Shown: positions 34,804 to 46,020, counted from the stretch's first letter. The stretch: DNA of 64,000 nucleotides from Salipiger mangrovisoli (GCF_015223355.1 NZ_JADFFK010000010.1:1-64000), one strand, 5' to 3'. Numbers and translations are program-made. Notes: a model not told the origin generated them from the sequence alone.

Positions 34804-35942
<1,139 letters not shown>

Positions 35943-35946
<4 letters not shown>

Positions 35947-36974
35947 CCGAGATCCTGACCCGCAAGTCCGGCCGCGCCGGCCATATCACCCTCACCCGCC
36001 CGGAGGCGCTGAACGCGCTGAGCTGGGAGATGTGCCTGGCGGCGGAAGAGGCGCTTGACGCCTGGGCCGAGGACCCCGAGGTGGCGCTGGTGATCCTTGA
36101 TGCCGAGGGCGCGCGCGCCTTCTGCGCGGGCGGCGATATCGCCGAGATGTACCGGCGCGGGCTGGCGGGGGATCTGGACTTCGGGCGGCGCTTCTGGGCC
36201 GACGAGTACCGGATGAACGCCAAGCTTGCCGCCTACCCCAAGCCCATCGTCGCCTTCCTGCACGGGTTCGTCATGGGCGGCGGGGTCGGGCTCGGCGGGC
36301 ATTGCTCGCACCGGGTCGTGGGCGAGAGCGCGCAGGTCGCCATGCCGGAATGCGGCATCGGCTTCGTGCCGGACGTCGGGGGCTCCTACCTGTTGGCGCG
36401 GGCGCCGGGTCGCCTGGGGGCCCACCTCGCGCTGACCGCCGCGCGCATGGGGCCGGGGGATGCGATCCATGCGGGCTTTGCCGATCTCTTCGTGCCCGAA
36501 GCGGACTGGGCGCTGATCAAGGAGCGGCTCATCGAGACCGGCGAGACCTCGGCGCTGGAAGAGGCCGCGCGCCCTGCCCCGGACAGCCCGATGGCGCAGG
36601 CGCAAGACCAGATCGACGCGCTTTATGCTTCGGGCGACCTGGTGGCGATCGAGGCGGCCTTGGTGGCATCGGAAGGCGAGTTGGCCCAGGCCGCGCTGAA
36701 GCAGGTGCGGCGCAATTCGCCGCTGTCGATGGCGACCACGCTGGCGATGCTGGCGCGGCTCGGCCCCGACCCGGACGACATCGAGGCGGCTCTGGCGCAG
36801 GAATACCGCGTCGCCTTCCGCATCATGCAGCAGGGAGATTTCCTCGAAGGGGTGCGCGCGCAGCTGATCGACAAGGACCGCACGCCGCGCTGGAGCCTGC
36901 CGCTGGATGGGGTGGCACCGGAGCGGGTCGCGGCGCTGCTGGCGCCGCTCGGCGAGGATGAGCTGGCGCTCTGA
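35943..36974 (+). CDS. 3-hydroxyisobutyryl-CoA hydrolase (enoyl-CoA hydratase/isomerase family)
   Basis: Hydrolyses 3-hydroxyisobutyryl-CoA to free 3-hydroxyisobutyrate, removing CoA in valine catabolism. The 343-residue crotonase-fold protein has ALNALSWEMCLAAEEAL (about 22-38), the oxyanion segment AFCAGGDIAEMYRRG (about 58-72), FLHGFVMGGGVGLGGHCSHRVV (about 101-122) and the catalytic MPECGIGFVPDVGGSYLLAR run (about 132-151). These features are typical of HIBCH rather than hydratases. It is coupled to the genes before and after it. Confidence 0.93.
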
Positions 36975-37016
36975 GCCATCGGCATCGGGCACCGGAATTT
37001 TGGGGAGGAGAGAGAC

Positions 37017-37889
37017 ATGAAAATCGGCTTCATCGGGCTCGGGAACATGGGCGCGCCCATGGCCGCGAACCTGATCGCGGCGGGTCACGAGGTGACCGGC
37101 TTCGACGTCGCGGGCGTCACGGTAGAGGGCGCGGGTCAGGCCGCCACGGCGGCAGAGGCGGCAGCGGGCGCCGAGGTGGTGATCACCATGCTGCCCAATG
37201 GCGCGATCCTGCGCAGCGTGGCGGCGGAGGCCATCCCGGCCATGGCACCGGGCGCGGTGCTGCTCGATTGCTCGACGGTGGACGTGGAGAGCGCACGGGC
37301 GGTCGCCGAGGAGGCGCAGGCATCCGCGCTCGGGGCGCTCGACGCGCCGGTCTCCGGCGGCATCGGCGGCGCAGCGGCGGGCACGCTGACCTTCATGGTC
37401 GGCGGCTCGGACGAGGCCTTCGCCAAGGCGAAGCCGCTCTTTGACATCATGGGGCAGAAGGCGGTGCACTGCGGCCCCTCGGGCAACGGGCAGGCGGCGA
37501 AGATCTGCAACAACATGATCCTTGGCGTGACGATGATTGCCACCTGCGAGGCCTTTGCGCTCGCCGACAAGCTGGGCCTGTCGCGCGAGGCGATGTTCGA
37601 CGTGGTCTCGACCTCCTCGGGCTACAGCTGGTCGATGAACGCCTATTGCCCCGCGCCCGGCGTCGGCCCGAAATCCCCTGCCGACAACGGCTACACGCCG
37701 GGGTTCGCCGCCGAGCTGATGCTCAAGGACCTCGGGTTGTCGCAGCAGGCCGCCGAGGCCGCCGACGCCGACACGCCGATGGGGGCGCGGGCGCTCGAGC
37801 TCTACCGGGCCTTCGTCGAAGAGGAGAACGGGCGCGGCAAGGATTTCTCGGCCATGCTGCCGCGCTTCGAATCGCGCGGACGGAGCTGA
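37017..37889 (+). CDS. mmsB: 3-hydroxyisobutyrate dehydrogenase
   Basis: Oxidises 3-hydroxyisobutyrate to methylmalonate semialdehyde with NAD. The 290-residue beta-hydroxyacid dehydrogenase has the Rossmann start GFIGLGNMGAPMA (4-16), the substrate loop DAPVSGGIGGA (about 117-127), and the catalytic Lys in GNGQAAKICNN near residue 164. A GGGGAGGAG ribosome site precedes the ATG. The methylmalonate semialdehyde dehydrogenase (mmsA) that completes the pathway is not in the window. Confidence 0.94.
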   Translation: MKIGFIGLGNMGAPMAANLIAAGHEVTGFDVAGVTVEGAGQAATAAEAAAGAEVVITMLPNGAILRSVAAEAIPAMAPGAVLLDCSTVDVESARAVAEEAQASALGALDAPVSGGIGGAAAGTLTFMVGGSDEAFAKAKPLFDIMGQKAVHCGPSGNGQAAKICNNMILGVTMIATCEAFALADKLGLSREAMFDVVSTSSGYSWSMNAYCPAPGVGPKSPADNGYTPGFAAELMLKDLGLSQQAAEAADADTPMGARALELYRAFVEEENGRGKDFSAMLPRFESRGRS

Positions 37890-37903
37890 GGGCGGAACCG
37901 GGA

Positions 37904-37968
37904 GGGGGCGCTGCCCCCTCTTCGCCTTCGGCGAATTCACCCCCGGCGTATTGCAAAAGAGAAGAAGG
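37904..37968 (+). repeat. G5-C5 hairpin plus tail, copy 3
   Basis: GGGGGC-GCTG-CCCCC at 37904-37918, a second hairpin TTCGCC-TTC-GGCGAA, then CACCCCCGGCGTATTGCAAAAGAG and AAGAAGGCC. It starts 15 bases after the mmsB stop in the sense direction, so it may act as the operon terminator. Confidence 0.72.
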
Positions 37969-38114
37969 CCTCCGCGGCGCCTGTCTCCGCGGCCCGCGCC
38001 ACGCGGCTCCGAAGATGGACATCTCGGGGAATCCCGAAATGCCCGGCTTTGATCCGACGGCTGTCGCCAACTCCCGGCTTCCCTGCTATGAGGCAGGCAA
38101 AAGACGGACCTCAC

Positions 38115-38747
38115 ATGACCACGCTTGATATATTCTCCGACCCGATCTGTCCCTGGTGCTACATTGGCAAGGGCCTGCTCGACCGCGCGATGGCGCAGCA
38201 GCCGGACCACGGTTTGACCCTCCGTTGGCGTCCCTTCATGCTGAACCCCGAGATGCCGGCGGGCGGCATGGACCGGCGCGCCTATCTCGAAGCGAAATTC
38301 GGCGGCAAGGACGGGGCGATCCAGGCCTATATGCCGATCGCCGAAAGAGCCGCCGAGGCCGGGTTGGAGATACATCTCGACCGGATCCGAACCACCCCCT
38401 CGACCATCGACGCGCATAGGCTGATCCACTGGGCCGATGTCGAAGGCGTGCAGACTGCCGTCGTTTCGGCGTTGTTCCAGGCGTATTTCGTCGATGGGCG
38501 CGATATCGGCGATGCCGAGGTGCTGGCCGATGTCGCCGATGGCGCGGGGATGGATGGCGCCATGGTCCAACGCTTGCTGGCAACGGATGCCGATCGCCGC
38601 GAGATTGCGCATATGGACGCCTCGGCGCGCGACATGGGGGTGCGGGCGGTGCCGACCTTCGTGGTCGCCGGCCAGCACGCCGTGCCCGGTGCGCAACCGA
38701 CCGAGCTGTGGCTGCGGGTGATCGAGGAACTTCGCGCCCAGGCGTGA
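38115..38747 (+). CDS. DsbA family oxidoreductase (FrnE-like)
   Basis: A 210-residue cytoplasmic thioredoxin-fold protein of the FrnE/HCCA isomerase-like DsbA branch, without a signal peptide. The active site is SDPICPWCYIGKGLLDRA (about 9-26) with a CPWC redox pair. The helical insertion runs through LRWRPFMLNPEMPAGGMDRRAY (about 40-61), and the cis-Pro loop is GVRAVPTFVV (about 176-185). Relatives act in polyketide maturation or as disulphide isomerases; the role here is not known. It stands alone. Confidence 0.9.
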   Translation: MTTLDIFSDPICPWCYIGKGLLDRAMAQQPDHGLTLRWRPFMLNPEMPAGGMDRRAYLEAKFGGKDGAIQAYMPIAERAAEAGLEIHLDRIRTTPSTIDAHRLIHWADVEGVQTAVVSALFQAYFVDGRDIGDAEVLADVADGAGMDGAMVQRLLATDADRREIAHMDASARDMGVRAVPTFVVAGQHAVPGAQPTELWLRVIEELRAQA

Positions 38748-38779
38748 TCCTGTCGCGGCCCCTGCCGCCGGCGCGCCCG

Positions 38780-38827
38780 GACGAGCGCGCAGACCAGCGC
38801 GCAGACCAGCGCATGGACCAGCGCGCA
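38780..38827. repeat. 12-bp tandem repeat, four copies
   Basis: Four consecutive copies of GACCAGCGCGCA (first copy GACGAGCGCGCA, third GACCAGCGCATG), in the 244-bp gap between the DsbA-like and MFS genes. The gap holds no gene I can support. It may be a simple slippage repeat. Confidence 0.75.
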
Positions 38828-38991
38828 GCCGCCGGGGCCTGTGCATGGAGCGCGCCGCCTCTGTGCGGGGATTGACCGCCCGACGGGTTCCGCTGCGTCG
38901 CTTTTGCCGGTAGCTCTGGGCAGGATCCTCCCTTTCCCTCCTCCCCGCCCGTGCGCATCGCGGACGCGGGGCATTTCCTGTCGAGACCGAA

Positions 38992-40239
38992 ATGACCATG
39001 ACCTCCTCCGACCCCACGGACGCGGCCCGCGCGTCGAAGCGCCCTGGCCGCTTTGAATTCATCGCGCTGCTCGCGGCCATGTTTGCCACCATCGCGTTTT
39101 CCGTCGATGCAATGCTGCCGGCGCTTCCGCAGATCGGCCAGGAACTGACGCCGGGCGATCTGAACCGCGCGCAGCTGGTGGTGACCAGCTTCGTCTTCGG
39201 CATGGGCATCGGCACGCTGTTCACCGGGCCGCTGTCGGACAGCTTCGGGCGCAAGCCGGTGATCCTCGGAGGGATCGCGGTCTATATCGTGGCAGCCCTG
39301 CTCGCCGCCAGCGAGGACACGCTAGAGATGGTCCTGGCGGCGCGGATGCTGCAGGGGCTCGGTGCCGCCGGCCCGCGCGTCGTTGCGCTGGCCATCGTGC
39401 GCGACGTCTACGCGGGGCGCGGCATGGCCCAGATCATGTCGTTTGTCATGATGGTCTTCACCCTGTTCCCGGCGCTGGCACCAAGCATCGGAACGCTGAT
39501 CATCGCCGCCTCGGGCTGGCGCGGCGTCTTCCTCGCCTTCGTCGTCTTCGCCTCGCTCATCGCGGTCTGGATGACGATCCGCCTGCCCGAAACCCTGCCG
39601 CGCGAGCGGCGCCGTCCCTTCCGGGCCGGGCTGCTCTGGTCGGCGACGCGGGAGCTTCTGGGGCACCCGGTGGTGCAGGTGTCGATCGGCGTGCAGGCGC
39701 TGGTCGCGGCCTGCATGTTCTCGATGATATCCTCCGTTCAGCAGATCTACGACATCAGCTTCGGCCAGGGCACCTATTTCCCGCTGTGGTTCGGAGGCGC
39801 GGCGGTGCTGTCGGCGTCTGCCAGCTTCGTGAACGCCCGGCTGGTCGGGCGACTAGGCATGCGGCGCATCGTGACCGCCGTTCTGCTGATGCAGATCATC
39901 TTCTCGGCGATCGCCACGGTGATCTTCGCCTGCGGGCTGTCCGGGCCCCTTGGCTTCGCGGTATTCCTGATCTGGCAGGTCTCGGTGTTTTTCATGATGG
40001 GGCTGACCATGGGGAATGTGAACGCGATTGCCATGGAGCCGGTCGGTCATATCGCCGGGATCGCCTCGTCGCTGCTTGGCGCGCTTTCGACGGTGATCGC
40101 GGTCGTGCTGGCGGTTCCGGTCGGGCTGATGTTCAACGGCACGCCACTGCCGCTGGCGAGCGGGGTCTTCGTGGAGGTCAGCCTGGCCTTCCTGCTGATG
40201 CTGCGCCTGAAACGGCTCGAGGGGCGGGGCACGGCCTGA
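38992..40239 (+). CDS. MFS multidrug efflux transporter, Bcr/CflA type
   Basis: A 415-residue major facilitator with 12 predicted helices. Diagnostic segments are AFSVDAMLPALPQIGQEL (about 36-53), the motif A-like GPLSDSFGRKPVILGG (about 80-95) and RMLQGLGAAGPRVVALAIVRDVY (about 118-140), typical of Bcr/CflA drug:H+ antiporters (bicyclomycin, chloramphenicol). The N-terminal 22 residues are polar. No regulator is adjacent. Substrates cannot be predicted. Confidence 0.9.
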   Translation: MTMTSSDPTDAARASKRPGRFEFIALLAAMFATIAFSVDAMLPALPQIGQELTPGDLNRAQLVVTSFVFGMGIGTLFTGPLSDSFGRKPVILGGIAVYIVAALLAASEDTLEMVLAARMLQGLGAAGPRVVALAIVRDVYAGRGMAQIMSFVMMVFTLFPALAPSIGTLIIAASGWRGVFLAFVVFASLIAVWMTIRLPETLPRERRRPFRAGLLWSATRELLGHPVVQVSIGVQALVAACMFSMISSVQQIYDISFGQGTYFPLWFGGAAVLSASASFVNARLVGRLGMRRIVTAVLLMQIIFSAIATVIFACGLSGPLGFAVFLIWQVSVFFMMGLTMGNVNAIAMEPVGHIAGIASSLLGALSTVIAVVLAVPVGLMFNGTPLPLASGVFVEVSLAFLLMLRLKRLEGRGTA

Positions 40240-40351
40240 CCGGCGCGGAGCATTCGAGAACGCACCCGCGCCGCGGTCCCGAGACTCCGAGGCGCGGGTG
40301 TCTCATGTTGCTTCGGCCAGCGCGTGTCAGGTCCCGGCCCGGCGATCCGGC

Positions 40352-41932
40352 TCAGGCGCGACGCTGCGCCTGGGATACAGGGGGCTCGCTGCCGCTGAGG
40401 CGGAACACGGCCATGTCGCGCGCGAGATCTCGGGCGTGACCGCGCAGGCGCAGGCCCATGGCCGCCATTTCCTCGCTCAATGCCGCGCTTTCCTGCGTCT
40501 GGCTGTCGAGGCGGGAGACGGCCTCGGAAAGTGTGGCGAGCCGTTCGGACTGGCCCTTCGCATCGTCGCGAATCTCAGCAATCATGTTGCTGACCGTGCT
40601 GACGGAGGTCACGATGGCCGACAGCCGCCCGCCTGCCTCGTTCACCAGCTTGGCACCTTCCGACACCTGTTCCTCGCTGTCGAGGATCAGCTTTTTGACC
40701 CCGGCCGCGGCCTCGGACGTGCGCTGCGCCAACTGCCGGACTTCCGAGGCCACCACCGCGAAGCCCTTGCCGGAGTCGCCGGCGCGCGCGGCCTCGACCC
40801 CGGCGTTCAGCGCCAGCAGGTTGGTCTGGAATGAGATGTCGTCGATCAGGTCGATGATCTTGCCCACCTCCGAGGAGCTCTGTTCGATCAGTCGCATCGC
40901 GGCAATCGCGCGGTCTGTGACCGTGCCGCCCTCCTCGGCGCTGTCTCGGGCTTGGCGCGCCTGTTCGGAAAGCTCTCCGGCGCGGCTCGCCGTTCCGCGC
41001 AGGGCGCCGGTCACATCGGCCATGCCGCTGGCAGCGGTGCTGAGTTCCTGCGCTTGACGCTCGCTGCGCAGGGAAAGATCGCCGGTGACCTGCTCCAACG
41101 CGCCGGCTTCTTCATCAACCCCATCGGCGGTGCGCCGGGCGCTCCCCAACGCATCCTCGAGTTGCTGCAGCGCACGGTTGAAATCCTGTCGCAGCGCCTC
41201 GAACACGCCATCCATCGGCTGGTGCAGCGCACAATCGAGGTCACGCTCCGCAAGCGAGTGGAAATGTTTTGAAAACCTTGCAACGAGATCCTGCGTCATC
41301 TGCGCCGTGGCCTCGGCCCTGACCTGCGCTTCGGCGGCGCGATGGCTTTCATCGGCCAGTCGCTCGGCGCTTTCCGCAAGGCTCTGCCGACCGGCGTTGC
41401 GCTGCAGGATCGCCAGGGTCAGGATCAGCCCCTCCATGATCACGATGCCGCCATGCAGGACCACCCGCATGACATTTTCAAGCAGGTCGGTGGACGGGAA
41501 AACCAGCGCCGGCATGAGAAGCACGAGGCCGAGATGTTGCGTCGCGACCAGCAGGCAGCCGAAGATCAGCACGCTGACCCGGCCGAGGATCGAAATCCCC
41601 GCGAGCATGACGAAATAGACCATATGCGTGTCGAGCTGCCAGGGGTGCAGGCGGTAGGCCGCGGTGAGAACCGCCGCCTCTGCCACAACGACGGCGGCGA
41701 GCACGTAATCGGTCAGCCCGCTCTTCAGCCGCATCGCAATCCCCGCGATCAGCAGCAGACCGAGCGCGGCGCCGGTGCTCGGCATCAAGAGCCGACCGTG
41801 GTAAAGATCGGTGACCACGAAGATGGGCAGCAGCATGAGGCCCAGGAGCACCAGCATCATGCGTTCGGAAAGACCGCGGATGTGGCGCTGAAGGACGCGA
41901 GACAGGGGTTGCAGGGTGGCGGCAATGGTCAT
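40352..41932 (-). CDS. Methyl-accepting chemotaxis protein
   Basis: A 526-residue chemoreceptor. Six hydrophobic segments lie in residues 24-180 and there is no large periplasmic ligand domain, so sensing may be through the membrane region. A coiled coil follows, with a HAMP-like stretch about 185-260, then the MCP signalling domain with its hairpin tip IDDISFQTNLLALNAGVEAARAGDSGKGFAVVASEVRQLAQRT (about 367-409), the CheA/CheW contact. The seven-residue tail end has no CheR-binding pentapeptide that I can see. Its start overlaps the stop of the preceding small gene by four bases. Confidence 0.93.
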   Translation of the reverse strand: MTIAATLQPLSRVLQRHIRGLSERMMLVLLGLMLLPIFVVTDLYHGRLLMPSTGAALGLLLIAGIAMRLKSGLTDYVLAAVVVAEAAVLTAAYRLHPWQLDTHMVYFVMLAGISILGRVSVLIFGCLLVATQHLGLVLLMPALVFPSTDLLENVMRVVLHGGIVIMEGLILTLAILQRNAGRQSLAESAERLADESHRAAEAQVRAEATAQMTQDLVARFSKHFHSLAERDLDCALHQPMDGVFEALRQDFNRALQQLEDALGSARRTADGVDEEAGALEQVTGDLSLRSERQAQELSTAASGMADVTGALRGTASRAGELSEQARQARDSAEEGGTVTDRAIAAMRLIEQSSSEVGKIIDLIDDISFQTNLLALNAGVEAARAGDSGKGFAVVASEVRQLAQRTSEAAAGVKKLILDSEEQVSEGAKLVNEAGGRLSAIVTSVSTVSNMIAEIRDDAKGQSERLATLSEAVSRLDSQTQESAALSEEMAAMGLRLRGHARDLARDMAVFRLSGSEPPVSQAQRRA

Positions 41933-42252
41933 GATCTGATCCCGCAGAGGGTGGCCAATGCGCCGGCCTCGCGGGTGCCCCAGGCGCCGAGAGCCCGCAG
42001 CCGATCCGCCGGTGCGGGGCCATCGAAGGTTGCAAAACTGCCGAAGGGCGCCGTGACCGGACCGACCAGGCGGCCGCCCGTGCGGGCGACCAGCGCTGGC
42101 GCGCCCGGCCCCCAGGGCGGCGCGATGACCAGAACCACGCCCGTCGGGCCGCCGTCCGGGCTGCCGTCGCGCGCCGGGGCGCTGCCGAAGATCGCGAAGA
42201 GCCCGGCGCCAAATGTGATACAGAGCACGAATGCCAGCAGAAGCGCGGTCAT
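41929..42252 (-). CDS. Hypothetical membrane-anchored protein coupled to the chemoreceptor gene
   Basis: A 107-residue product with one hydrophobic N-terminal helix (MTALLLAFVLCITFGAGLFAIF) and a Gly/Pro/Ala-rich tail containing two Arg-rich turns. ATG 42252 has a TGAGGA ribosome site and is preferred to ATG 42276. No family is recognised. The four-base overlap with the chemoreceptor gene suggests that the two are made together and that it may assist or modulate the receptor, which is inference only. Confidence 0.65.
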   Translation of the reverse strand: MTALLLAFVLCITFGAGLFAIFGSAPARDGSPDGGPTGVVLVIAPPWGPGAPALVARTGGRLVGPVTAPFGSFATFDGPAPADRLRALGAWGTREAGALATLCGIRS

Positions 42253-42351
42253 GAAATCCTCAGCTTTTCGTTCCATGACGCCTGCATATGCGGCGAAGGT
42301 TTTCGATTTCGCTAATCGTCCCCGAAAAATACGGCGAATTGAGCGACGTCG

Positions 42352-42371
42352 CGGTATACGGTTGCATACCG
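42352..42371. promoter_or_regulatory. Inverted repeat upstream of icd
   Basis: CGGTAT-N8-ATACCG (arms 42352-42357 and 42366-42371) lies in the 186-bp gap between the divergent chemoreceptor unit and icd, 67 bases before the icd start. Its form is that of an operator for a dimeric regulator. No regulator gene is adjacent, so the factor is unknown. Confidence 0.45.
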
Positions 42372-42438
42372 ATCTTCCCTCCCACCGGCAAACGCGCTAC
42401 ATGCGGCGCAGCCGACTCAGCCATCGAAAGGGACACCC

Positions 42439-43656
42439 ATGTCGAAGATCAAGGTCGAGAACCCCATCGTCGAAATGGACGGGGACGAGATGACCCGGAT
42501 CATCTGGGACTTCATCAAGAAGAAACTGATCCTGCCGTATCTGGACGTCGATCTGCTCTATTACGATCTGGGGATCGAGGAGCGCGACCGCACCGAGGAC
42601 CAGATCACCATCGACGCGGCCGAGAAGACCCGCGAGATCGGCGTGGCCGTCAAATGCGCCACGATCACCCCCGACGAGGCGCGGGTCGAGGAATTCGGCC
42701 TCAAGAAGATGTGGCGCTCGCCCAACGGCACGATCCGCAACATCCTCGGCGGCGTGGTGTTCCGCCAGCCGATCATCTGCCGCAACGTGCCGCGCCTGGT
42801 GCCCGGCTGGACCCGGCCCATCGTCATCGGCCGCCACGCCTTCGGCGACCAGTACAAGGCCACCGACTTCACCTTCCCCGGCGCCGGCACGCTGACGATG
42901 AAATTCGTCGGCGAGGACGGCACGGTGATCGAGAAGGAGGTCTACCAGGCCCCCTCCGCCGGCGTCTACCAGGCGATGTACAACCTCGACAGCTCGATCA
43001 TCGACTTCGCCCGCGCCTCGTTCAACTACGGGCTGATGATGGGCTGGCCGGTGTACCTCTCGACCAAGAACACCATCCTCAAGGCCTATGACGGGCGCTT
43101 CAAGGACCTCTTCCAGAAGGTCTACGAGGAAGAGTTCGAGGCCGAGTTCAAGAAGAAGAAAATCTGGTACGAACACCGGCTGATCGACGACATGGTGGCC
43201 TGCGCCATGAAGTGGAACGGCGGCTTCGTCTGGGCCTGCAAGAACTACGATGGCGACGTGCAGTCCGACACCGTGGCGCAGGGCTTCGGCTCGCTCGGCC
43301 TGATGACCTCGCAGCTGATGACCCCCGACGGCAAGATCGTCGAGGCCGAGGCGGCGCATGGCACGGTCACCCGCCACTACCGCCAGCACCAGGCGGGCCA
43401 GGCGACCTCGACCAACTCCATCGCCTCGATCTTCGCCTGGACCGGCGGCCTCAAGCACCGCGCCAAGCTCGATGCCAACGCGCAGCTGATGAGCTTCGCC
43501 GAGACGCTCGAGAAGGTGGTCGTGCAGACCGTTGAGTCGGGCTGGATGACCAAGGATCTGGCGCTGCTCGTCGGGCCGGACCAGAAGTGGCTCACCACCA
43601 TGGGCTTCCTCGAGAAGGTCGACGAGAACCTCAACAAGGCCCTCGCCGCGGCCTGA
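42439..43656 (+). CDS. icd: NADP-dependent isocitrate dehydrogenase
   Basis: Oxidatively decarboxylates isocitrate to 2-oxoglutarate with NADP in the TCA cycle. The 405-residue protein belongs to the eukaryotic-like dimeric class common in alphaproteobacteria. It has [23 protein letters not shown] at the start, the substrate loop [12 protein letters not shown] (about 94-105), the Arg-rich [10 protein letters not shown] region, ENYDGD-like [24 protein letters not shown] (about 271-294), and [12 protein letters not shown] (about 305-316), which binds NADP. A UUCG-loop terminator follows. Confidence 0.97.
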   Translation: MSKIKVENPIVEMDGDEMTRIIWDFIKKKLILPYLDVDLLYYDLGIEERDRTEDQITIDAAEKTREIGVAVKCATITPDEARVEEFGLKKMWRSPNGTIRNILGGVVFRQPIICRNVPRLVPGWTRPIVIGRHAFGDQYKATDFTFPGAGTLTMKFVGEDGTVIEKEVYQAPSAGVYQAMYNLDSSIIDFARASFNYGLMMGWPVYLSTKNTILKAYDGRFKDLFQKVYEEEFEAEFKKKKIWYEHRLIDDMVACAMKWNGGFVWACKNYDGDVQSDTVAQGFGSLGLMTSQLMTPDGKIVEAEAAHGTVTRHYRQHQAGQATSTNSIASIFAWTGGLKHRAKLDANAQLMSFAETLEKVVVQTVESGWMTKDLALLVGPDQKWLTTMGFLEKVDENLNKALAAA

Positions 43657-43680
43657 ACCCGCCGCCAAGCAACTGATATC

Positions 43681-43714
43681 ACGGTCGGTCCTTCGGGGCC
43701 GGCCGTCTTTGTTT
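43681..43714 (+). terminator. Intrinsic terminator after icd
   Basis: An 11-bp stem (43681-43691 with 43696-43706, including two G-U pairs) closed by the stable TTCG tetraloop and followed by CTTTGTTT. It begins 25 bases after the icd stop. Confidence 0.88.
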
Positions 43715-43805
43715 CTGCCTCATTTGCAGGCAGACCGCGCCGCTGACGCTGCGCTGCAGCGACTGCCCCCTTGACCTTGCCCATAAAGGTCAGCATCCCT
43801 GCCCC

Positions 43806-44423
43806 ATGCTGCTTCTCGATAGCCCCCCTCCTGATCGACATACGCTGTGGGAAGACGTCCACGGCATCCTCGTCGGCACCACGCTCGTGGCGCTGGGGAT
43901 CCAGTTCCTGCGCGCCTCGGGGCTGTTCACCGGGCAGATCGCCGGTCTGGCGCTGGTGCTCGGCGAACCCTTGGGGATGCGCTTCGGCCCGCTTTTCTTC
44001 CTGCTCAACGCCCCCTTCTACATCCTCGCAGTGAAGCAGCTCGGCTGGCGCTTCACCATCAAGAGCTTCATCTCGGTGGTGCTGATGTCGAGCATGGTGG
44101 ACCTCATGCCGCTCGGCCTGCATGTCGAGGTTTCGCCGCCAATGGCCGCCGCGCTCTTCGGCGTCTGCGCCGGGATCGGGCTGCTCTCGCTCTTCCGCCA
44201 CGGCGCGACACTGGGCGGAGTGGGTATCGTGGCGCTCTGGCTGCAGGACACGCGCGGGATCAAGGCCGGCTGGATCCAGCTCGGCTTCGACCTTCTGGTC
44301 TTCGCGTCTTCCTTCCTGTTCTTTGCGCCAATGCAGGTGATCTGGTCGCTGCTCGGCGCGATCATCCTCAACGCGCTGATCGCCATCAACCACCGCCGCG
44401 ACCGCTACATCGCCCGCTCCTGA
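43806..44423 (+). CDS. YitT family membrane protein
   Basis: A 205-residue YitT-type (DUF161) integral membrane protein of unknown function. About five or six hydrophobic segments are visible, with [31 protein letters not shown] (about 20-50) and a glycine-rich [25 protein letters not shown] run (about 131-155) characteristic of the family. The C-terminal DUF2179 domain found in many YitT proteins is absent, so this is a short form. Confidence 0.82.
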   Translation: MLLLDSPPPDRHTLWEDVHGILVGTTLVALGIQFLRASGLFTGQIAGLALVLGEPLGMRFGPLFFLLNAPFYILAVKQLGWRFTIKSFISVVLMSSMVDLMPLGLHVEVSPPMAAALFGVCAGIGLLSLFRHGATLGGVGIVALWLQDTRGIKAGWIQLGFDLLVFASSFLFFAPMQVIWSLLGAIILNALIAINHRRDRYIARS

Positions 44424-44574
44424 CCGGCGCTTTTCACGCTGGCATCCGAAGGCGGGCGGTGGCACTCAGGGCCGAGTATCCAGCCCGAGGCCCCGAAATG
44501 CGCGCGTTTTCATTGTTCCCAAAATACGCAGGCGCGCCTTCGGGCCGCGCGAAGCACTCTGCGCGGGGCACCAC

Positions 44575-46020
44575 ATGCCCGCGCTGATGCTGCAGGGCAC
44601 CGGCTCGAACGTCGGCAAGTCGGTGCTTGTGGCGGGGCTCTGCCGGGCGGCGCTGAAGCGTGGCATCAAGGTGGCGCCGTTCAAGCCGCAGAACATGTCG
44701 AACAACGCCGCCGTCACCGTCGACGGCGGCGAAATCGGCCGGGCGCAGGCCCTGCAGGCCAGGGCCTGCGGTCTCGAGCCGATGACCGACATGAACCCGG
44801 TGTTGTTGAAGCCCGAAACCGACATGGGCGCGCAGGTGATCCTTCAGGGCAAGCGCATCGCCACAACCCAGGCGCGCGATTACGGTGGGCTGCGGCCGCG
44901 ACTCCTGGCCGGGGTTCTGGAAAGCTTCGAGCGCCTGAAGGCGTCGCACGATCTGGTGCTGGTCGAGGGCGCGGGCAGTCCCGCCGAGGTCAACCTGCGC
45001 GCCCGCGACATCGCCAACATGGGCTTCGCGCGGGCCGCGGAAGTGCCCGTCGTCCTGGCTGGCGACATCGACCGGGGCGGCGTCATTGCGCAGATCGTCG
45101 GCACGCAGGCGGTCATCGATGCCGCGGATGCCGAGATGGTAAAAGGCTTCCTGATCAACAAGTTCCGCGGCGATCCTCGACTTTTCGATGACGGCTACGC
45201 GCGGATTGAGCAGAGCACGGGCTGGCGCGGATTCGGCGTGCTGCCGTGGTTCCGCGACGCGCATCTTCTGCCTGCCGAGGATGCGCTCGACCTGCCGCGC
45301 CGCAGCCGCGAAGACGGGCTCAAGGTGGTCTGTCTCGCCCTCTCGCGGATCGCCAATTTCGACGATCTTGATCCGCTGGCACAGGAGCCGGGGGTGTCTT
45401 TGGCGATGATCGCACCGGGCGAGGTGATCCCCGGTGACGCCGACCTGGTGATTTTGCCCGGCAGCAAATCCACCCGCGGCGATCTCGCCTTCCTGCGCGC
45501 GCAGGGGTGGGATGTCGATCTTGCCGCCCACGTCCGGCGCGGCGGCCACGTGCTCGGCATCTGCGGCGGCTACCAGATGCTCGGGCGCAGCATCTCCGAT
45601 CCGCTGGGCATCGAGGGACCGGCGGGCAGCGATGCGGGCCTCGGGCTGCTGGCGGTCGACACGGTGATGACCGCGGACAAGCGCCTGACCCGCGTCTCGG
45701 CAACCCATGCCGCGAGCGGGCTGCCGCTGGAGGGTTACGAGATCCACATCGGGCACAGCGAGGGCACCGACTGCACCCGCCCCTTTGCCTATCTGGACGG
45801 CATGCCCGAAGGTGCGCGCTCGGCCGATGGCCGCATCACCGGCAGCTACCTGCACGGGCTTTTCGCCGACGATGCCTTCCGCACAGCCTGGCTGGCGGGG
45901 CTCGGCGTGGCGGCGGGCGGGCTTCGCTACGGCGCGAAGGTGGACGCGGTGCTCGATGCGCTGGCCGAGCACATGCAGGCGCATCTTGACGTGCCGGGGC
46001 TGTTGGCACTGGCGCGCTGA
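44575..46020 (+). CDS. cobQ: Cobyric acid synthase
   Basis: CobQ amidates four side chains of adenosylcobyrinic acid a,c-diamide with glutamine and ATP in cobalamin synthesis. The 481-residue protein has the N-terminal ATP domain [20 protein letters not shown] (about 4-23), [12 protein letters not shown] (about 41-52), the [13 protein letters not shown] segment (about 130-142) and a C-terminal class I glutaminase domain with the nucleophile Cys in [14 protein letters not shown] near residue 329 and a catalytic His in SYLHGLF near 427. No other cob gene or B12 riboswitch is seen nearby; a copy of the short TGCGTATTTT...GAACAATGAAAA sequence lies just upstream on the opposite strand. Confidence 0.95.
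   Translation: MPALMLQGTGSNVGKSVLVAGLCRAALKRGIKVAPFKPQNMSNNAAVTVDGGEIGRAQALQARACGLEPMTDMNPVLLKPETDMGAQVILQGKRIATTQARDYGGLRPRLLAGVLESFERLKASHDLVLVEGAGSPAEVNLRARDIANMGFARAAEVPVVLAGDIDRGGVIAQIVGTQAVIDAADAEMVKGFLINKFRGDPRLFDDGYARIEQSTGWRGFGVLPWFRDAHLLPAEDALDLPRRSREDGLKVVCLALSRIANFDDLDPLAQEPGVSLAMIAPGEVIPGDADLVILPGSKSTRGDLAFLRAQGWDVDLAAHVRRGGHVLGICGGYQMLGRSISDPLGIEGPAGSDAGLGLLAVDTVMTADKRLTRVSATHAASGLPLEGYEIHIGHSEGTDCTRPFAYLDGMPEGARSADGRITGSYLHGLFADDAFRTAWLAGLGVAAGGLRYGAKVDAVLDALAEHMQAHLDVPGLLALAR

Noticed and set aside
43715-43805. Possible cobalamin riboswitch for cobQ region
   Set aside because: No B12-box-like sequence or long structured leader is visible before yitT or cobQ.
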